A DNA stretch of 64,000 nt from Lacrimispora sphenoides (GTDB taxonomy: Bacteria > Bacillota > Clostridia > Lachnospirales > Lachnospiraceae), in contig NZ_FOIP01000001.1 of assembly GCF_900105215.1 (NCBI RefSeq), forward strand, positions 2,316,001 through 2,380,000. Direction: 5' to 3'. This document shows positions 21,259 to 30,739 of this stretch, piece by piece; position 1 is the stretch's first letter; every line of letters starts with the position of its first letter. The translations under genes and the position numbers were made by a program. The notes beneath the pieces are model-generated. The model had not been told where the DNA came from and did not search any database. It was given only the letters and a program-made list of their open reading frames with translations.

Positions 21259-22435
21259 AGATTTCAACCCCCTTGTAGCGGGCAATGGCTGCCACATCCT
21301 TGTCGCCCCGTCCTGATAGATTAATGACAATGACCTCATCTTTTCCCATGGAAGGAGCGATCTTTCTGGCATAGGCTACGGCATGAGCGCTTTCAATTGC
21401 CGGAATGATCCCTTCCAGACGGGATAAGTATTCAAAGGCTTCCACGGCCTCCTGATCCGTAATGGAGACGTAGCTGGCTCTTCCTGAGTCGTGAAGGGCC
21501 GCGTGCTCCGGTCCAATGCCGGGATAGTCAAGTCCTGCGGAAATGGAGAAAACAGGGGCGATCTGGCCGTACTCATCCTGGCAGAAATAGGACTTCATGC
21601 CATGGAAGATTCCAAGAGAGCCGGTGGAAATCGTGGCCGCGTGCTTTCCTGTTTCAATGCCGTGCCCGGCGGCCTCGCAGCCCACCAGCTTTACGGGAGT
21701 CTCGTTTAAAAATTCATGGAAGATTCCCATGGCATTGCTTCCGCCTCCCACACAGGCGATCACCATATCAGGAAGCTTACCCTCTGCTTCCATAAGCTGA
21801 GAGCGGACCTCTTTTCCGATGATGCTCTGAAAATCCCTGACAATGGTCGGAAAAGGGTGAGGGCCCATGACAGAACCTAAGACATAATGGGTATCTGCCA
21901 CCCGGTTGGTCCATTCCCTCATGGTCTCATTGACCGCATCCTTTAAGGTCTGGGTGCCGCTTGTGACAGCGTGAACCTTTGTGCCCAAAAGCTCCATGCG
22001 GAATACGTTTAAGGCCTGACGGTCCGTATCTTCTTTGCCCATGAAAACTTCACATTCCATTCCCATGAGAGCGGCGGCGGTAGCGGTAGCAACGCCATGC
22101 TGCCCGGCCCCTGTTTCAGCGATGACCCGGGTCTTTCCCATCTTCTTTGCAAGAAGGACCTGGCCCAGGGCATTGTTGATCTTATGGGAGCCGGTGTGGT
22201 TTAGGTCCTCCCTCTTTAAATAAATCTTCGCGCCGCCTAAATCCTCTGTCATCCGCGCTGCATAGTAGAGCAGAGAGGGCCTTCCGGTATATTTTTTGTG
22301 GAGGTCTGAAAGTTCTGCTAAAAACTCCTGGTCATGGCTGTACTTTTCATAAGCTTCTTCCAGCTCATTTACTACATTCATCAGTGTTTCGGGGACAAAT
22401 TGTCCGCCGTGCTGTCCAAATTTTCCTTTTGACAT
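21251..22435 (-). CDS. trpB: Tryptophan synthase beta chain
   Basis: This 394-residue PLP enzyme condenses indole with serine. The PLP lysine is Lys85 in [15 protein letters not shown], with KREDLNH just before it and the phosphate-binding [10 protein letters not shown]. It begins inside the end of trpF with a 55-bp overlap, unusually long, but AAGGAG precedes the ATG and the N-terminus ([14 protein letters not shown]) is canonical, so the overlap is probably real. Confidence 0.96.
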   Translation of the reverse strand: MSKGKFGQHGGQFVPETLMNVVNELEEAYEKYSHDQEFLAELSDLHKKYTGRPSLLYYAARMTEDLGGAKIYLKREDLNHTGSHKINNALGQVLLAKKMGKTRVIAETGAGQHGVATATAAALMGMECEVFMGKEDTDRQALNVFRMELLGTKVHAVTSGTQTLKDAVNETMREWTNRVADTHYVLGSVMGPHPFPTIVRDFQSIIGKEVRSQLMEAEGKLPDMVIACVGGGSNAMGIFHEFLNETPVKLVGCEAAGHGIETGKHAATISTGSLGIFHGMKSYFCQDEYGQIAPVFSISAGLDYPGIGPEHAALHDSGRASYVSITDQEAVEAFEYLSRLEGIIPAIESAHAVAYARKIAPSMGKDEVIVINLSGRGDKDVAAIARYKGVEIYE

Positions 22436-23064
22436 GGCTGTTCACTCCTTACTATTTGTATGATCTCTTTTATTTTTTGCGGGTCTTTTTTGCCCTCTGT
22501 TTCCACGGAACTGCTTAGATCCAGGCAAAAGGCCTTTGTTTTCATGGCCTGCCTGACGTTTGTGGAGTCTATGCCTCCTGCCAGGAACCAGGCCTTTTTT
22601 ATGTCCGGTATCATGGACCAGTCAAAGGTCTTCCCGCTGCCGCCGTAAAGTCCTTTGGTATAAGTATCAAAAAGCAGGAAATCCGCAGGAAGGTCCTCAG
22701 CCTTCTTCATATCCTCTGCCTGCCGGACCCGTATGGCCTTCATGACAGGAAAGCCGGGGGCCAGGCAGCTTTTTAATTCCATCATATAATCCCGGTCCTC
22801 ATCACCGTGAAGCTGGATAAGGTCAATGATACCATTCCCGGTAAGGGACAGGATATCGTCTATGGGGCTGTTTACGAAAACGCCCACTGCAGGTATCTCC
22901 GGCAGCAGCAGCTCTCTAAGTTCCTGTGCCTTCGGACCTGTAATCCGGCGCTTTCCAGGGGCGAATACAAAGCCTGCATAATCCGGCTTCCAGGTGTTCA
23001 CTGCCAGGATATCCTCCCTTCGGGTCAGCCCGCATATTTTGATCTTTTTTCCTTTCAAATTCAT
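22381..23064 (-). CDS. trpF: Phosphoribosylanthranilate isomerase
   Basis: This 227-residue TIM barrel converts phosphoribosylanthranilate to CdRP. Motifs are [11 protein letters not shown] at the start, IQLHGDED and [12 protein letters not shown]. The last 20 or so residues extend beyond the usual barrel end and are encoded over the trpB start. The ATG overlaps the trpC stop by 4 bp. Confidence 0.95.
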   Translation of the reverse strand: MNLKGKKIKICGLTRREDILAVNTWKPDYAGFVFAPGKRRITGPKAQELRELLLPEIPAVGVFVNSPIDDILSLTGNGIIDLIQLHGDEDRDYMMELKSCLAPGFPVMKAIRVRQAEDMKKAEDLPADFLLFDTYTKGLYGGSGKTFDWSMIPDIKKAWFLAGGIDSTNVRQAMKTKAFCLDLSSSVETEGKKDPQKIKEIIQIVRSEQPCQKENLDSTADNLSPKH

Positions 23065-23855
23065 TGCGCCGCCCTCTTAAAACCGCTTATGATTTTCTTT
23101 TTGTCAGGGGAACGCATCAGGCTTTCCCCGATCAGAACGGCATTTACCCCGGCTTCTGACAGGAATTTGATGTCTGTTTCTGTTTTGATTCCGCTTTCTG
23201 CCACGAAGAGCACATCAGGGGGGACCAGCCTCCTTAAGCGGAGGGAATTATTAAAATCCACCTCAAAGGTTTTTAAATTCCGGTTATTTACTCCGATGAT
23301 CCTGGCTCCCGCTGAAAGGGCGGAGTGGATCTCCTCCTCGTCATGGGCCTCGACCAGTGCGCTTAAACCAAGGCTTTGGCATAGTCTTAGATCTTCTTTC
23401 AGGGTGTTTGTATCCAGAAGGGCACAGATAAGGAGAACCGCACAAGCGCCTATGGCCTTTGCCTCGTAAATCTGATAAGGGTCCACCGTAAAATCTTTTC
23501 TCAGAAGAGGGATTTGCACCTCATGGCTGATTTCTGTCAGGTAGTCGTTGCTCCCGAGAAAGTATTCCGGTTCCGTGAGAACGGATATGGCATCCGCCCC
23601 TGCGGTTTCGTAATCCCTTGCGATCTCCACATAGGGGAACTCGGGGGCTATGAGGCCCTTGGAAGGAGAGGCGCGTTTTATCTCACAGATAAATGAAATG
23701 CCTGGGGAGGAGAGATTTCGTTCAAAGGAAAGATCATTTCCCTTCGTTTTTTCCAAGGCTTCAAATGCCAGGTTTTCCATGGCCTTCATAGGGATTTTTT
23801 CTTTTGCTGCCGCCACCCGTTTTCTGGAGGCAGCAGCCAGCTTGTCAAGTATCAT
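23061..23855 (-). CDS. trpC: Indole-3-glycerol phosphate synthase
   Basis: This 264-residue TIM barrel closes CdRP to indole-3-glycerol phosphate. Motifs are FICEIKRASPSKG, LLRKDFTVDPYQIYEA, VNNRNLKTFEVD and the phosphate site VAESGI / AVLIGESLM. Separate from trpF (unlike the E. coli fusion). Four-base overlaps with trpD and trpF give translational coupling. Confidence 0.96.
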   Translation of the reverse strand: MILDKLAAASRKRVAAAKEKIPMKAMENLAFEALEKTKGNDLSFERNLSSPGISFICEIKRASPSKGLIAPEFPYVEIARDYETAGADAISVLTEPEYFLGSNDYLTEISHEVQIPLLRKDFTVDPYQIYEAKAIGACAVLLICALLDTNTLKEDLRLCQSLGLSALVEAHDEEEIHSALSAGARIIGVNNRNLKTFEVDFNNSLRLRRLVPPDVLFVAESGIKTETDIKFLSEAGVNAVLIGESLMRSPDKKKIISGFKRAAQ

Positions 23856-24871
23856 AAAACCACCTCGTTGGTCATTTTTATAAACTCCTCAAGCTTTATG
23901 GCGGCCTTTCCCGAATCAATGAGATGGGCCGCTTTTTCGATGCACTGGGAAATCGTACAGTCATCGATTCCCAGGTACAGGCTTAAAGCAGAGTTTAGGA
24001 TGACGATATCCCGCTTTGGCCCGTGGAGCTTTCCGTTTAAAATATCCCTGGTGATCTGGGCATTTTCTGCAGGTGTGCCGCCCACCAGCTCCGGAAGAAT
24101 GCAGCGGTTTAAGGAAAACTGCTCCGGTGTGATCTCATAGGGCGTCAGTTCTCCGAAACGGATCTCGCATACGTGACTGGGACCGGTGACCGTGGCTTCA
24201 TCAAGCCCGTCATCTCCGCAGACCACCAGTCCCCGCTTGACTCCAAGGTTGCTTAATACCTGGGCCAGGGGTTCTACCAGCTTCCGGTCATAGACCCCTA
24301 AAAGCTGCATGGTGGCTCCGGCCGGATTGGAGAGAGGGCCTAAGATATTAAAGATGGTCCGCACTCCAAGCTCTTTCCGCACAGGTCCGGCGTATTTCAT
24401 AGAGGAATGGTATGCCTGGGCAAAGAGGAAACACATGCCCGTTTCCTTTAATAGGATCCCCGACTGCTCCGCTGTAAGATTTAAATTCACACCAAGGTGC
24501 TCCAACACATCGGCAGCCCCGCTTTTGCTGGAAACGCTGCGGTTGCCGTGCTTTGCCACCGGAACTCCTCCTGCGGCCACCACAAACGCGCTGGTTGTGG
24601 AAATGTTAAAGGTCCCTGCCTCGTCGCCGCCGGTTCCAACGATATCAATGACCGGAAAGTCCGGTTCCAGCCTTAATGCCTTTTCCCGCATGACCGTGGC
24701 ACAGGCAGTGATCTCGTCAATGGTCTCACCCTTCATCCGAAGACCTGTTAAAAATGCTGCCATCTGGGCTGGGGTGGTTTCCCCGCTCATGATCTCATTC
24801 ATGACTTCTTTTGCTGCTTCAAAGCTTAAATCCTTCCCTGTTATAACTTCATGGATTGCCTGCTGAATCAT
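23852..24871 (-). CDS. trpD: Anthranilate phosphoribosyltransferase
   Basis: This 339-residue enzyme adds ribose-5-phosphate from PRPP to anthranilate. Motifs are DIVGTGGDEAGTFNISTTSA (PRPP site), AKHGNRSVSSKSGAADVLE and GLDEATVTGP. It is not fused to trpG, which starts directly upstream. Normal length. Confidence 0.96.
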   Translation of the reverse strand: MIQQAIHEVITGKDLSFEAAKEVMNEIMSGETTPAQMAAFLTGLRMKGETIDEITACATVMREKALRLEPDFPVIDIVGTGGDEAGTFNISTTSAFVVAAGGVPVAKHGNRSVSSKSGAADVLEHLGVNLNLTAEQSGILLKETGMCFLFAQAYHSSMKYAGPVRKELGVRTIFNILGPLSNPAGATMQLLGVYDRKLVEPLAQVLSNLGVKRGLVVCGDDGLDEATVTGPSHVCEIRFGELTPYEITPEQFSLNRCILPELVGGTPAENAQITRDILNGKLHGPKRDIVILNSALSLYLGIDDCTISQCIEKAAHLIDSGKAAIKLEEFIKMTNEVVL

Positions 24872-25456
24872 CTAATCTGCCTCCTTTATATGAATGGATA
24901 AAAAATTCTTAAGTATGGTCATTCCATCTGGGGTCAGGATGGATTCCGGATGGAACTGAAGCCCGTAAATGGGATATTCCTTGTGTTTTACCGCCATGAT
25001 TTCCCCCATATCATCAGTCCCGATAACGGTCAGGCAATGAGGAAGAGAATCTTTTGCGGCGATGAGAGAGTGGTATCTTGCTGCCAGGATCTGTTTTGGA
25101 AGCCCGTGGAAGATGGGATCAGAAACATCGATGGCAAGAAGGCTCTGCTTTCCATGCATCAGCTTCCTTGCGTGGGTGATCTCTGCCCCGAATGCTTCAC
25201 AGATACCCTGGTGCCCCAGGCATACCCCAAGAATGGGGATCGTTCCTGAAAGCTTCTTCACCACGTCCTCGCACACGCCTGCGTCTTTGGGATAGCCGGG
25301 GCCAGGGGAGAGGATGATGTGGCTGGGAGATAGTTCCCTTATTTCTTCCGCGGTCATCTCATCATTTCGTATGACCCTGATATCCGGATTCAGGCCGCCG
25401 AACATCTGGACCAGGTTGTAGGAAAAGCTGTCGTAATTATCGATCAGTAGAATCAT
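24872..25456 (-). CDS. trpG: Anthranilate synthase component II (amidotransferase)
   Basis: This 194-residue class I glutamine amidotransferase supplies ammonia to TrpE. The catalytic triad is visible as Cys79 (LGVCLGHQG), His169 and Glu171 (GLQFHPESIL). MILLIDNYDSFSYNLVQMFG is the standard start. In some Firmicutes TrpG also serves folate synthesis (PabA); no pab genes are nearby here. It overlaps the trpE stop by 1 bp. Confidence 0.95.
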   Translation of the reverse strand: MILLIDNYDSFSYNLVQMFGGLNPDIRVIRNDEMTAEEIRELSPSHIILSPGPGYPKDAGVCEDVVKKLSGTIPILGVCLGHQGICEAFGAEITHARKLMHGKQSLLAIDVSDPIFHGLPKQILAARYHSLIAAKDSLPHCLTVIGTDDMGEIMAVKHKEYPIYGLQFHPESILTPDGMTILKNFLSIHIKEAD

Positions 25457-26928
25457 CAGTCATTTACCTCCCCTGCGGTTTCAATGGCCCGGATCACGGC
25501 CTTTGCCTTGTTTTCCGATTCTTCGTACTCCCGTTCCGGAACGCTGTCAGCCACGATGCCGCCGCCCGCCTGAACGTATACCTTTCCCTGACTCTTTACT
25601 GCCATGCGTATGGCGATGCAGGTGTCCATGTTTCCGGTGAAATCAATGTATCCCAGAGCCCCTCCATAAATGCCCCTTGGCTCTGTTTCCAGTTCTTCGA
25701 TGATCTCACAGGCCCGGATTTTCGGAGCTCCGGAAAGGGTGCCTGCCGGAAGGACCGCCTCAATGGCATGAAAGGCATCCCGGCCAGGAGTAATGTCCGC
25801 TTCCACCTGGGAACAGATGTGCATGATTTTGGAATAGCGGTGGATCATTTGATAGCCTGTCACCTCTACCGTGGAAAATGCCGCGATTTTACCAAGATCA
25901 TTTCTTCCCAAGTCCACCAGCATGTTGTGCTCTGCCAGTTCCTTTTCATCTTCCAGAAGCTCTTTGGAAAGCAGATTGTCTTCCTCCTCGTTCCTTCCCC
26001 TGGGTCTGGAGCCGGCTACCGGAAAAGTGGTGAGCCGTCCATTCTTTAAGCGGACCAGGGTTTCAGGGGAAGTACTTATGATTTCTGTATCATCCATGTG
26101 AAGATATACCATGTAGGGAGATGGATTGGTGGTTCTTAAAACCCGGTAGGCATTGAGAAGACTGTCCTGGTAATCACTTGTAAACTGTCTGGAAAGCACT
26201 GCCTGGAAAATGTCCCCGTCCACGATATAATCCTTTGCCCGCTCCACCATGGAACAGTATTCCTCTTTGGTCACGTTGCAGCTGAAATTTGGCCTGTCGG
26301 TGACCGCGGACTTTTTTAGCGGGATATTTTCTCCGATTATGGCTGCAATGTTTTCCAGCTTTGTGCAGGCCTTCCCGTAATTTTCCATAATCCGGTCGGT
26401 TTTCATGTTGACCACAAGGCTGATTTTCTGCTTCAAATGGTCGTAGGCTATGACCGTATCAAAAAGCATTAAGTCAAAGTCATTGCAAGTTCCCTTTTTG
26501 ATGGATAGGACCGGTTCCGCATAGCCGATCATGCTGTATGCAAAATACCCTACAAATCCTCCGGTAAAGGGGGGAAGCCCGGGAAGCTTTGGGGACCGGT
26601 AATCCTTTAAGATATTTCGCAGCACATCATAGGGCTCCCTGGTCCGGATTACCTGGTCGGCCTCCGGCTGGCTGTAATGATGTACCCTTACCACATGATC
26701 CTTTAAAGTAACTTTAAGAACCGGGTCATAGCCAAGGAAGGAGTAGCGTCCCCATTTTTCACCTCCCTCAATGCTTTCAAGCAGATAATACCGGTTACTT
26801 TTGGCTGCGATCTTTCGCAGCAGGGTAATTGGTGTGACAATGTCTGCAAAGATTTCCCTGCAGACCGGGATAACGGGATAGGAAGCGGCAAGCGCTTCGA
26901 TTTCCTTACAGTCCGGCGTGATGTTCAT
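25456..26928 (-). CDS. trpE: Anthranilate synthase component I
   Basis: This 490-residue chorismate-using enzyme makes anthranilate. It has an N-terminal feedback region with the LLES element (YYLLESIEGG), then the chorismate-binding domain (about 225-485) with DGDIFQAVLSRQF, TFPVAGSRPRGRN, GTLSGAPKIRACEIIEELE and YVQAGGGIVADSVPEREYEE. The ATG follows GGAAAGGAG. First gene of the operon, directly downstream of the T-box leader. Confidence 0.96.
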   Translation of the reverse strand: MNITPDCKEIEALAASYPVIPVCREIFADIVTPITLLRKIAAKSNRYYLLESIEGGEKWGRYSFLGYDPVLKVTLKDHVVRVHHYSQPEADQVIRTREPYDVLRNILKDYRSPKLPGLPPFTGGFVGYFAYSMIGYAEPVLSIKKGTCNDFDLMLFDTVIAYDHLKQKISLVVNMKTDRIMENYGKACTKLENIAAIIGENIPLKKSAVTDRPNFSCNVTKEEYCSMVERAKDYIVDGDIFQAVLSRQFTSDYQDSLLNAYRVLRTTNPSPYMVYLHMDDTEIISTSPETLVRLKNGRLTTFPVAGSRPRGRNEEEDNLLSKELLEDEKELAEHNMLVDLGRNDLGKIAAFSTVEVTGYQMIHRYSKIMHICSQVEADITPGRDAFHAIEAVLPAGTLSGAPKIRACEIIEELETEPRGIYGGALGYIDFTGNMDTCIAIRMAVKSQGKVYVQAGGGIVADSVPEREYEESENKAKAVIRAIETAGEVND

Positions 26929-27013
26929 GGTTTATTACGCTCCTTTCCTAGTTAGTACTCATGTCTTTTGCAGTCAGTAAACACCCTATAGCAAGCGGAG
27001 AGGAAAATAAAAA

Positions 27014-27063
27014 AGGCCTCCGTCCCTCCTCCATACTGCTATGGATAAGAGGGACGAAAGCCT
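27014..27063 (-). terminator. T-box-controlled terminator of trp leader
   Basis: On the minus strand AGGCTTTCGTCCCTC pairs with GAGGGACGGAGGCCT (plus positions 27049-27063 and 27014-27028) and is followed by TTTTTTATTTT. It stops transcription before trpE unless uncharged tRNA stabilises the antiterminator. Confidence 0.9.
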
Positions 27064-27319
27064 GAAAATTACGGTTCCGTGGTACCACCCTGATTGGAGA
27101 AGATAGACTTCTCCCGCTTTATAACACACTAACATGTGTCTCCCCTTGATAACGGATAGGAAACCCGTCGACACCTACTCCCGATCATAAACCGGTTTCA
27201 AGCCGCCCTCGCAGGTCCATTCAGACCAGACATCAACGCTTCCTCCCACCAACCGGAAGCTCTCTGTGCATGATGTTAAGATCTTACTTACTCCTGCTCA
27301 ATAGTTTATCACTTTGATT
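27014..27319 (-). promoter_or_regulatory. Tryptophan T-box leader
   Basis: The conserved T-box AGGGTGGTACCACGGAA reads on the minus strand at 27091-27075. About 130 nt upstream in the Stem I region GAATGGACC presents a TGG codon (27219-27217), matching tRNA-Trp. The leader starts with a normal promoter and ends in the terminator before trpE. Uncharged tRNA-Trp should therefore turn on trpEGDCFBA. Confidence 0.93.
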
Positions 27320-27325
27320 TGTTAC

Positions 27326-27354
27326 AGTATATGAGATTAAAAATAAAATGTCAA
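27326..27354 (-). promoter_or_regulatory. Promoter of the trp operon
   Basis: On the minus strand TTGACA (27354-27349), a 17-bp AT-rich spacer and TATACT (27331-27326). Near-perfect sigma-A promoter directly upstream of the T-box. Confidence 0.9.
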
Positions 27355-27465
27355 TAGGAAAATTAATTTTTTTTATGAGGATAAATATCAGCCATGATAA
27401 ACTGGTCTATTCATTTTAGCATGCTAAAGTGGTGCATGGGTTTCGCATGGAGATATTAGCTTCAT

Positions 27466-27954
27466 TTACAAATCCAGCTGCATGAAAACTGCCGTAGTAG
27501 CAGGATTATCGTTGTATCGGTGAATTTTATAAAATCCATACCGGTAATACATCTGTATGGCGTGATCCATAAAAGGGAAAGTGTCTAAACGCATATGCTT
27601 ATATCCAATCTGCCTGGCATCTGCAATCACTTGCTCAATCAGAGCGTTTCCTATATGTTTTCCCCGATATCCAGGTCTGACATATAATCGTTTCATTTCA
27701 CAAAAACGAACATCAAGCTGTCTTAAAGCTACACATCCAACAATATCACTGCTTAAATATGCAAGATAGAGCCGGCCATTGGGCAAACCATACTTAACAC
27801 CCAATTCTTTCACTTCATCGTCATAGTGCTGGGAATTAAGGCATTTTGCTACTTCGGTATCTTTCGTAATAATAGTATCCGTATATTCAGTGAACAAATG
27901 GATAACTTCCTGAGGCCGGTCATATGCCAGTTCAATTCTTATTTCCACCTGCAA
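27466..27954 (-). CDS. GNAT family N-acetyltransferase
   Basis: This 162-residue protein has the GNAT fold. The acetyl-CoA site is RLYVRPGYRGKHIGNALIEQ (about 90-109), with a preceding beta-strand VGCVALRQLD and a C-terminal MYYRYGFYKIHRY. The substrate is unknown. It follows no operon and is divergent from the acid-sugar operon. The ATG has AAGGAGATTG upstream. Confidence 0.85.
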   Translation of the reverse strand: MQVEIRIELAYDRPQEVIHLFTEYTDTIITKDTEVAKCLNSQHYDDEVKELGVKYGLPNGRLYLAYLSSDIVGCVALRQLDVRFCEMKRLYVRPGYRGKHIGNALIEQVIADARQIGYKHMRLDTFPFMDHAIQMYYRYGFYKIHRYNDNPATTAVFMQLDL

Positions 27955-28217
27955 TCTCCTTTTAAATTTTGGTTTACCACTCTGTTGGATTATATGATTT
28001 AGCTGCGTTTCCCGCTTTCCTGTTAATGGGAAAATTATACCATACCTCAGGGCTTATTTCTATATCACTTTGTAAACTGTAACATGGGAGCTATTTAACA
28101 AAATACAAAGATATGGGGGCTACCAATAAGCTGTCTTTGTACTTAACCTCATCAGGCAGCGGAGTGGATTGCGGATATCCGAATGATATAATTAAAAGTA
28201 AAAATATAAAAAGTATA

Positions 28218-28246
28218 TTGACAATATTAAACAGACAATGTAAGAT
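28218..28246 (+). promoter_or_regulatory. Promoter of the acid-sugar operon
   Basis: TTGACA (28218-28223), 17-bp spacer, TAAGAT (28241-28246). The predicted start of transcription falls at about 28253, inside the first operator-like direct repeat. Confidence 0.85.
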
Positions 28247-28249
28247 TTA

Positions 28250-28287
28250 GAACATAAACGAACATTAACAATGAACATAAACGAACA
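28250..28287 (+). promoter_or_regulatory. Direct-repeat operator, probable DeoR-family site
   Basis: GAACATAAACGAACA occurs twice, at 28250-28264 and 28273-28287, 23 bp apart start to start (about two helical turns), over and just past the transcription start. CGAACA/TGTTCG half sites are usual in operators of DeoR-family repressors such as GlpR. The DeoR gene at the end of the operon is the likely ligand (inference). Confidence 0.6.
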
Positions 28288-28350
28288 AAAACCAGTTTCG
28301 ACACCAATGAGTTCCCATGCCGGAACTGGTGCAGAGAAGGGAGAGGAACT

Positions 28351-29658
28351 ATGCCTCAATGTATTGTGGTAGCAGATGATCTGACAGGAGCGAATGCCAC
28401 AGGGGTTCTGCTTAAGAAGATGAATTACAGGACCTACACCGTAATGAATTCGGAACGGTTGAATCTGTCCCTGTTCGATCAGTGCGATTGTATCATGTAT
28501 CCAACAGACAGCAGAGCGGCAAGCAGCGAGACCGCTTATAACCGGGTATTTAACGTGACCAACCTTTTGAAGAATGAAGAGGTCAAGGTTTATGCAAAGC
28601 GCATTGACAGCACTCTCAGAGGAAATATCGGGAGGGAGACGGATGCTTTTTTAGATGCTCTGGGACCGGACTATACTGCCATCTGTGCCCCGTGCTTTCC
28701 GGCTTCAGGAAGAATCGTGATCGGAGGGTACATGATGGTAAAGGGTCTTCCCCTTCACAAAACGGAGGCTGCCCTGGACCCTAAGACTCCTGTATTCACA
28801 TCGGATGTGAAGGAAGTTTTTGAAAGCCAAAGCAGATATAAAGTAGGAAGCATCCAGATGAACGGTATGATGGAAGGAAAGCATGCACTGGCGGATCGGA
28901 TCAGGGGGCTTGCAAAGGCTGGGTGCAGGATCATCGTTATGGACTGTGTGACCCAGGAGGATTTAGACCTGATCGCTGATGCGGCCATTACAAGCGGGAT
29001 CAAATTTGCTGCAGTGGATCCAGGCGTTTTTACCTCCACCGTTGCAAGAAAGCGGATTGTCCCGCCGGACAGGGGGAAAGAAAACAAGATATTGGCCGTA
29101 GTGGGGAGCGTAAATCCTGTGACAAGAAAACAGATGGAAGAGCTTTGGCTGACTCAGCGGACTGCCCATAACATTTTTGTTTCTGCTGCCAGGTTCCTGG
29201 AAAGTGAAGAAAGCCGGGAGGAGGAAATCAAACGGACAGTAAAGGAGGTATTAGCTGCCAGTGAGTCTTATGAAATCCTTACTGTTACAGGGGATGGGAT
29301 CTATCCGGAAAACAGGGTGGATTTTAAACGGTACGAACCCGGCTATCCAGGGGGAGTGGATGAGATGACCAGGCTGATCTGCGATTCCTTTGCGGAAATC
29401 ACCTGCCGTGTGTTTACATATAACAACAGCTTTCAAGGGATCTACAGCAGCGGCGGAGATATTACGGTGGCCATCTGCCGGAAGTTTAATACCGCTGGCT
29501 TATGCCTCCTTGATGAGGTTCTCCTCCTTGCCGCCTACGGGAAGTTTTTAAAGGGGGATTTCGAAGGGGTGTCCATTATAACAAAGGGAGGGATGGTCGG
29601 AGAGCCGGATGCTGCCAACCGGTGCATCACTTATTTAAAAGAGAAACTATTTATGTAA
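28351..29658 (+). CDS. dtnK: Four-carbon acid sugar kinase (DUF1537 family)
   Basis: This 435-residue kinase has the N-terminal DUF1537 domain (CIVVADDLTGANATGVLLKK; YAKRIDSTLRGNIG with catalytic-site residues) and the C-terminal nucleotide-binding domain (TGDGIY; SSGGDITVAICRKF; KGGMVGEPDA). Family members phosphorylate D-threonate, D-erythronate or related acids at O4. The neighbour PdxA-like dehydrogenase and GntP permease point to D-threonate or D-erythronate use giving DHAP and CO2. The exact sugar acid is inferred. Good ribosome site GGAGAGG before the ATG. Confidence 0.85.
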   Translation: MPQCIVVADDLTGANATGVLLKKMNYRTYTVMNSERLNLSLFDQCDCIMYPTDSRAASSETAYNRVFNVTNLLKNEEVKVYAKRIDSTLRGNIGRETDAFLDALGPDYTAICAPCFPASGRIVIGGYMMVKGLPLHKTEAALDPKTPVFTSDVKEVFESQSRYKVGSIQMNGMMEGKHALADRIRGLAKAGCRIIVMDCVTQEDLDLIADAAITSGIKFAAVDPGVFTSTVARKRIVPPDRGKENKILAVVGSVNPVTRKQMEELWLTQRTAHNIFVSAARFLESEESREEEIKRTVKEVLAASESYEILTVTGDGIYPENRVDFKRYEPGYPGGVDEMTRLICDSFAEITCRVFTYNNSFQGIYSSGGDITVAICRKFNTAGLCLLDEVLLLAAYGKFLKGDFEGVSIITKGGMVGEPDAANRCITYLKEKLFM

Positions 29659-29702
29659 ACTATAAATAACCATATGTAAACTAAGAACTGGAGGAAATAA
29701 AT

Positions 29703-30704
29703 ATGAGTAAACCACTAATCATAATACCCATAGGAGATCCGGCGGGCATTGGCCCGGAGATCGTGGCAAAGGCGCTTGCAGAGCCAAGGGTCACTGAGGC
29801 GGCCGGCTGCATAGCAGTAGGGGATAAAAAGATCATGGAGCAAGCCATCAGGATCACAGGGGCGGATTTAAGGATCAAGACGGTAAAGGGGCCGGAGGAG
29901 GGGAACTTTGAAAAAGGAATATTAAACCTCATTGACCTGGATAACGTGGATATGGATCAGTTTGCATTCGGGGAGGTCAGCGGAATGTGCGGCAGGGCAG
30001 CCTATGAATACATTGAGGAAAGCATCAGGCTGGCAAACGAAGGAAGGGCGGATGCGGTGGCAACCACTCCCATCAACAAGGAAGCCTTAAGGGCGGCAGG
30101 CATTCCATTTATCGGTCATACAGAGATATTCAGCGCCCTGACGGAGACAGAAGATCCGCTTACCATGTTTGAGACCAACGGTCTGAGGGTCTTCTTCCTA
30201 ACCAGACATGTGTCCTTAAGAAACATGCTGGATATGGTGACCAGGGAGCGGATCAAGGATTATGTGAAGCGCTGCCTTGAGGCATTAAAGCGGCTGGGGG
30301 TAGAGGAGGGGACTATGGCGGTTGCAGGGCTGAATCCTCACTGCGGGGAACACGGTCTGTTCGGTGACGAAGAGGTGAGGGAGATCATCCCGGCCGTATT
30401 GGAATTACAGAAAGAAGGGTATCCGGTGGCAGGCCCGATCGGGGCAGATTCCGTGTTCCATCAGGCAGCTCAGGGGCGGTTTAACAGCGTGCTTTCTCTG
30501 TATCATGACCAGGGACATATCGCAACAAAAACCCTGGATTTTGACAGGACCATTGCTATTACCAACGGGATGCCCATCCTGCGGACCTCGGTAGACCATG
30601 GCACGGCTTTTGACATCGCAGGAACCGGAAAGGCAGGCGCTGTCAGCATGGTCGAAGCTATTTTGCTGGCAGCAAAGTATTCCCCCCGCTTTAAAAAGGC
30701 GTAA
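29703..30704 (+). CDS. pdxA2: PdxA-family 4-phospho-acid dehydrogenase
   Basis: This 333-residue enzyme belongs to the 4-hydroxythreonine-4-phosphate dehydrogenase family. Motifs are [58 protein letters not shown] (metal and substrate His) and [16 protein letters not shown]. Next to a DUF1537 kinase it is better read as the PdxA2 type that oxidises and decarboxylates 4-phospho-D-threonate/erythronate to DHAP, not as a vitamin B6 gene. It lies 44 bp after the kinase behind GGAGGAAA. Confidence 0.88.
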   Translation: MSKPLIIIPIGDPAGIGPEIVAKALAEPRVTEAAGCIAVGDKKIMEQAIRITGADLRIKTVKGPEEGNFEKGILNLIDLDNVDMDQFAFGEVSGMCGRAAYEYIEESIRLANEGRADAVATTPINKEALRAAGIPFIGHTEIFSALTETEDPLTMFETNGLRVFFLTRHVSLRNMLDMVTRERIKDYVKRCLEALKRLGVEEGTMAVAGLNPHCGEHGLFGDEEVREIIPAVLELQKEGYPVAGPIGADSVFHQAAQGRFNSVLSLYHDQGHIATKTLDFDRTIAITNGMPILRTSVDHGTAFDIAGTGKAGAVSMVEAILLAAKYSPRFKKA

Positions 30705-30739
30705 CGGGGGCAGTAAAAATTTAAGAGGAGGGTTTCTTT

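Larger units (their letters stand above)
27955..28350. other. Divergent intergenic region with operator repeats
   Basis: No gene is seen. The right half holds a consensus promoter, two 15-bp direct repeats and an inverted repeat (ACCAGTTTC 28291-28299 / GGAACTGGT 28322-28330) before the DUF1537 kinase gene, all listed separately. The left half has no recognisable signal beyond AT-rich promoter-like sequence for the GNAT gene. Confidence 0.6.
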
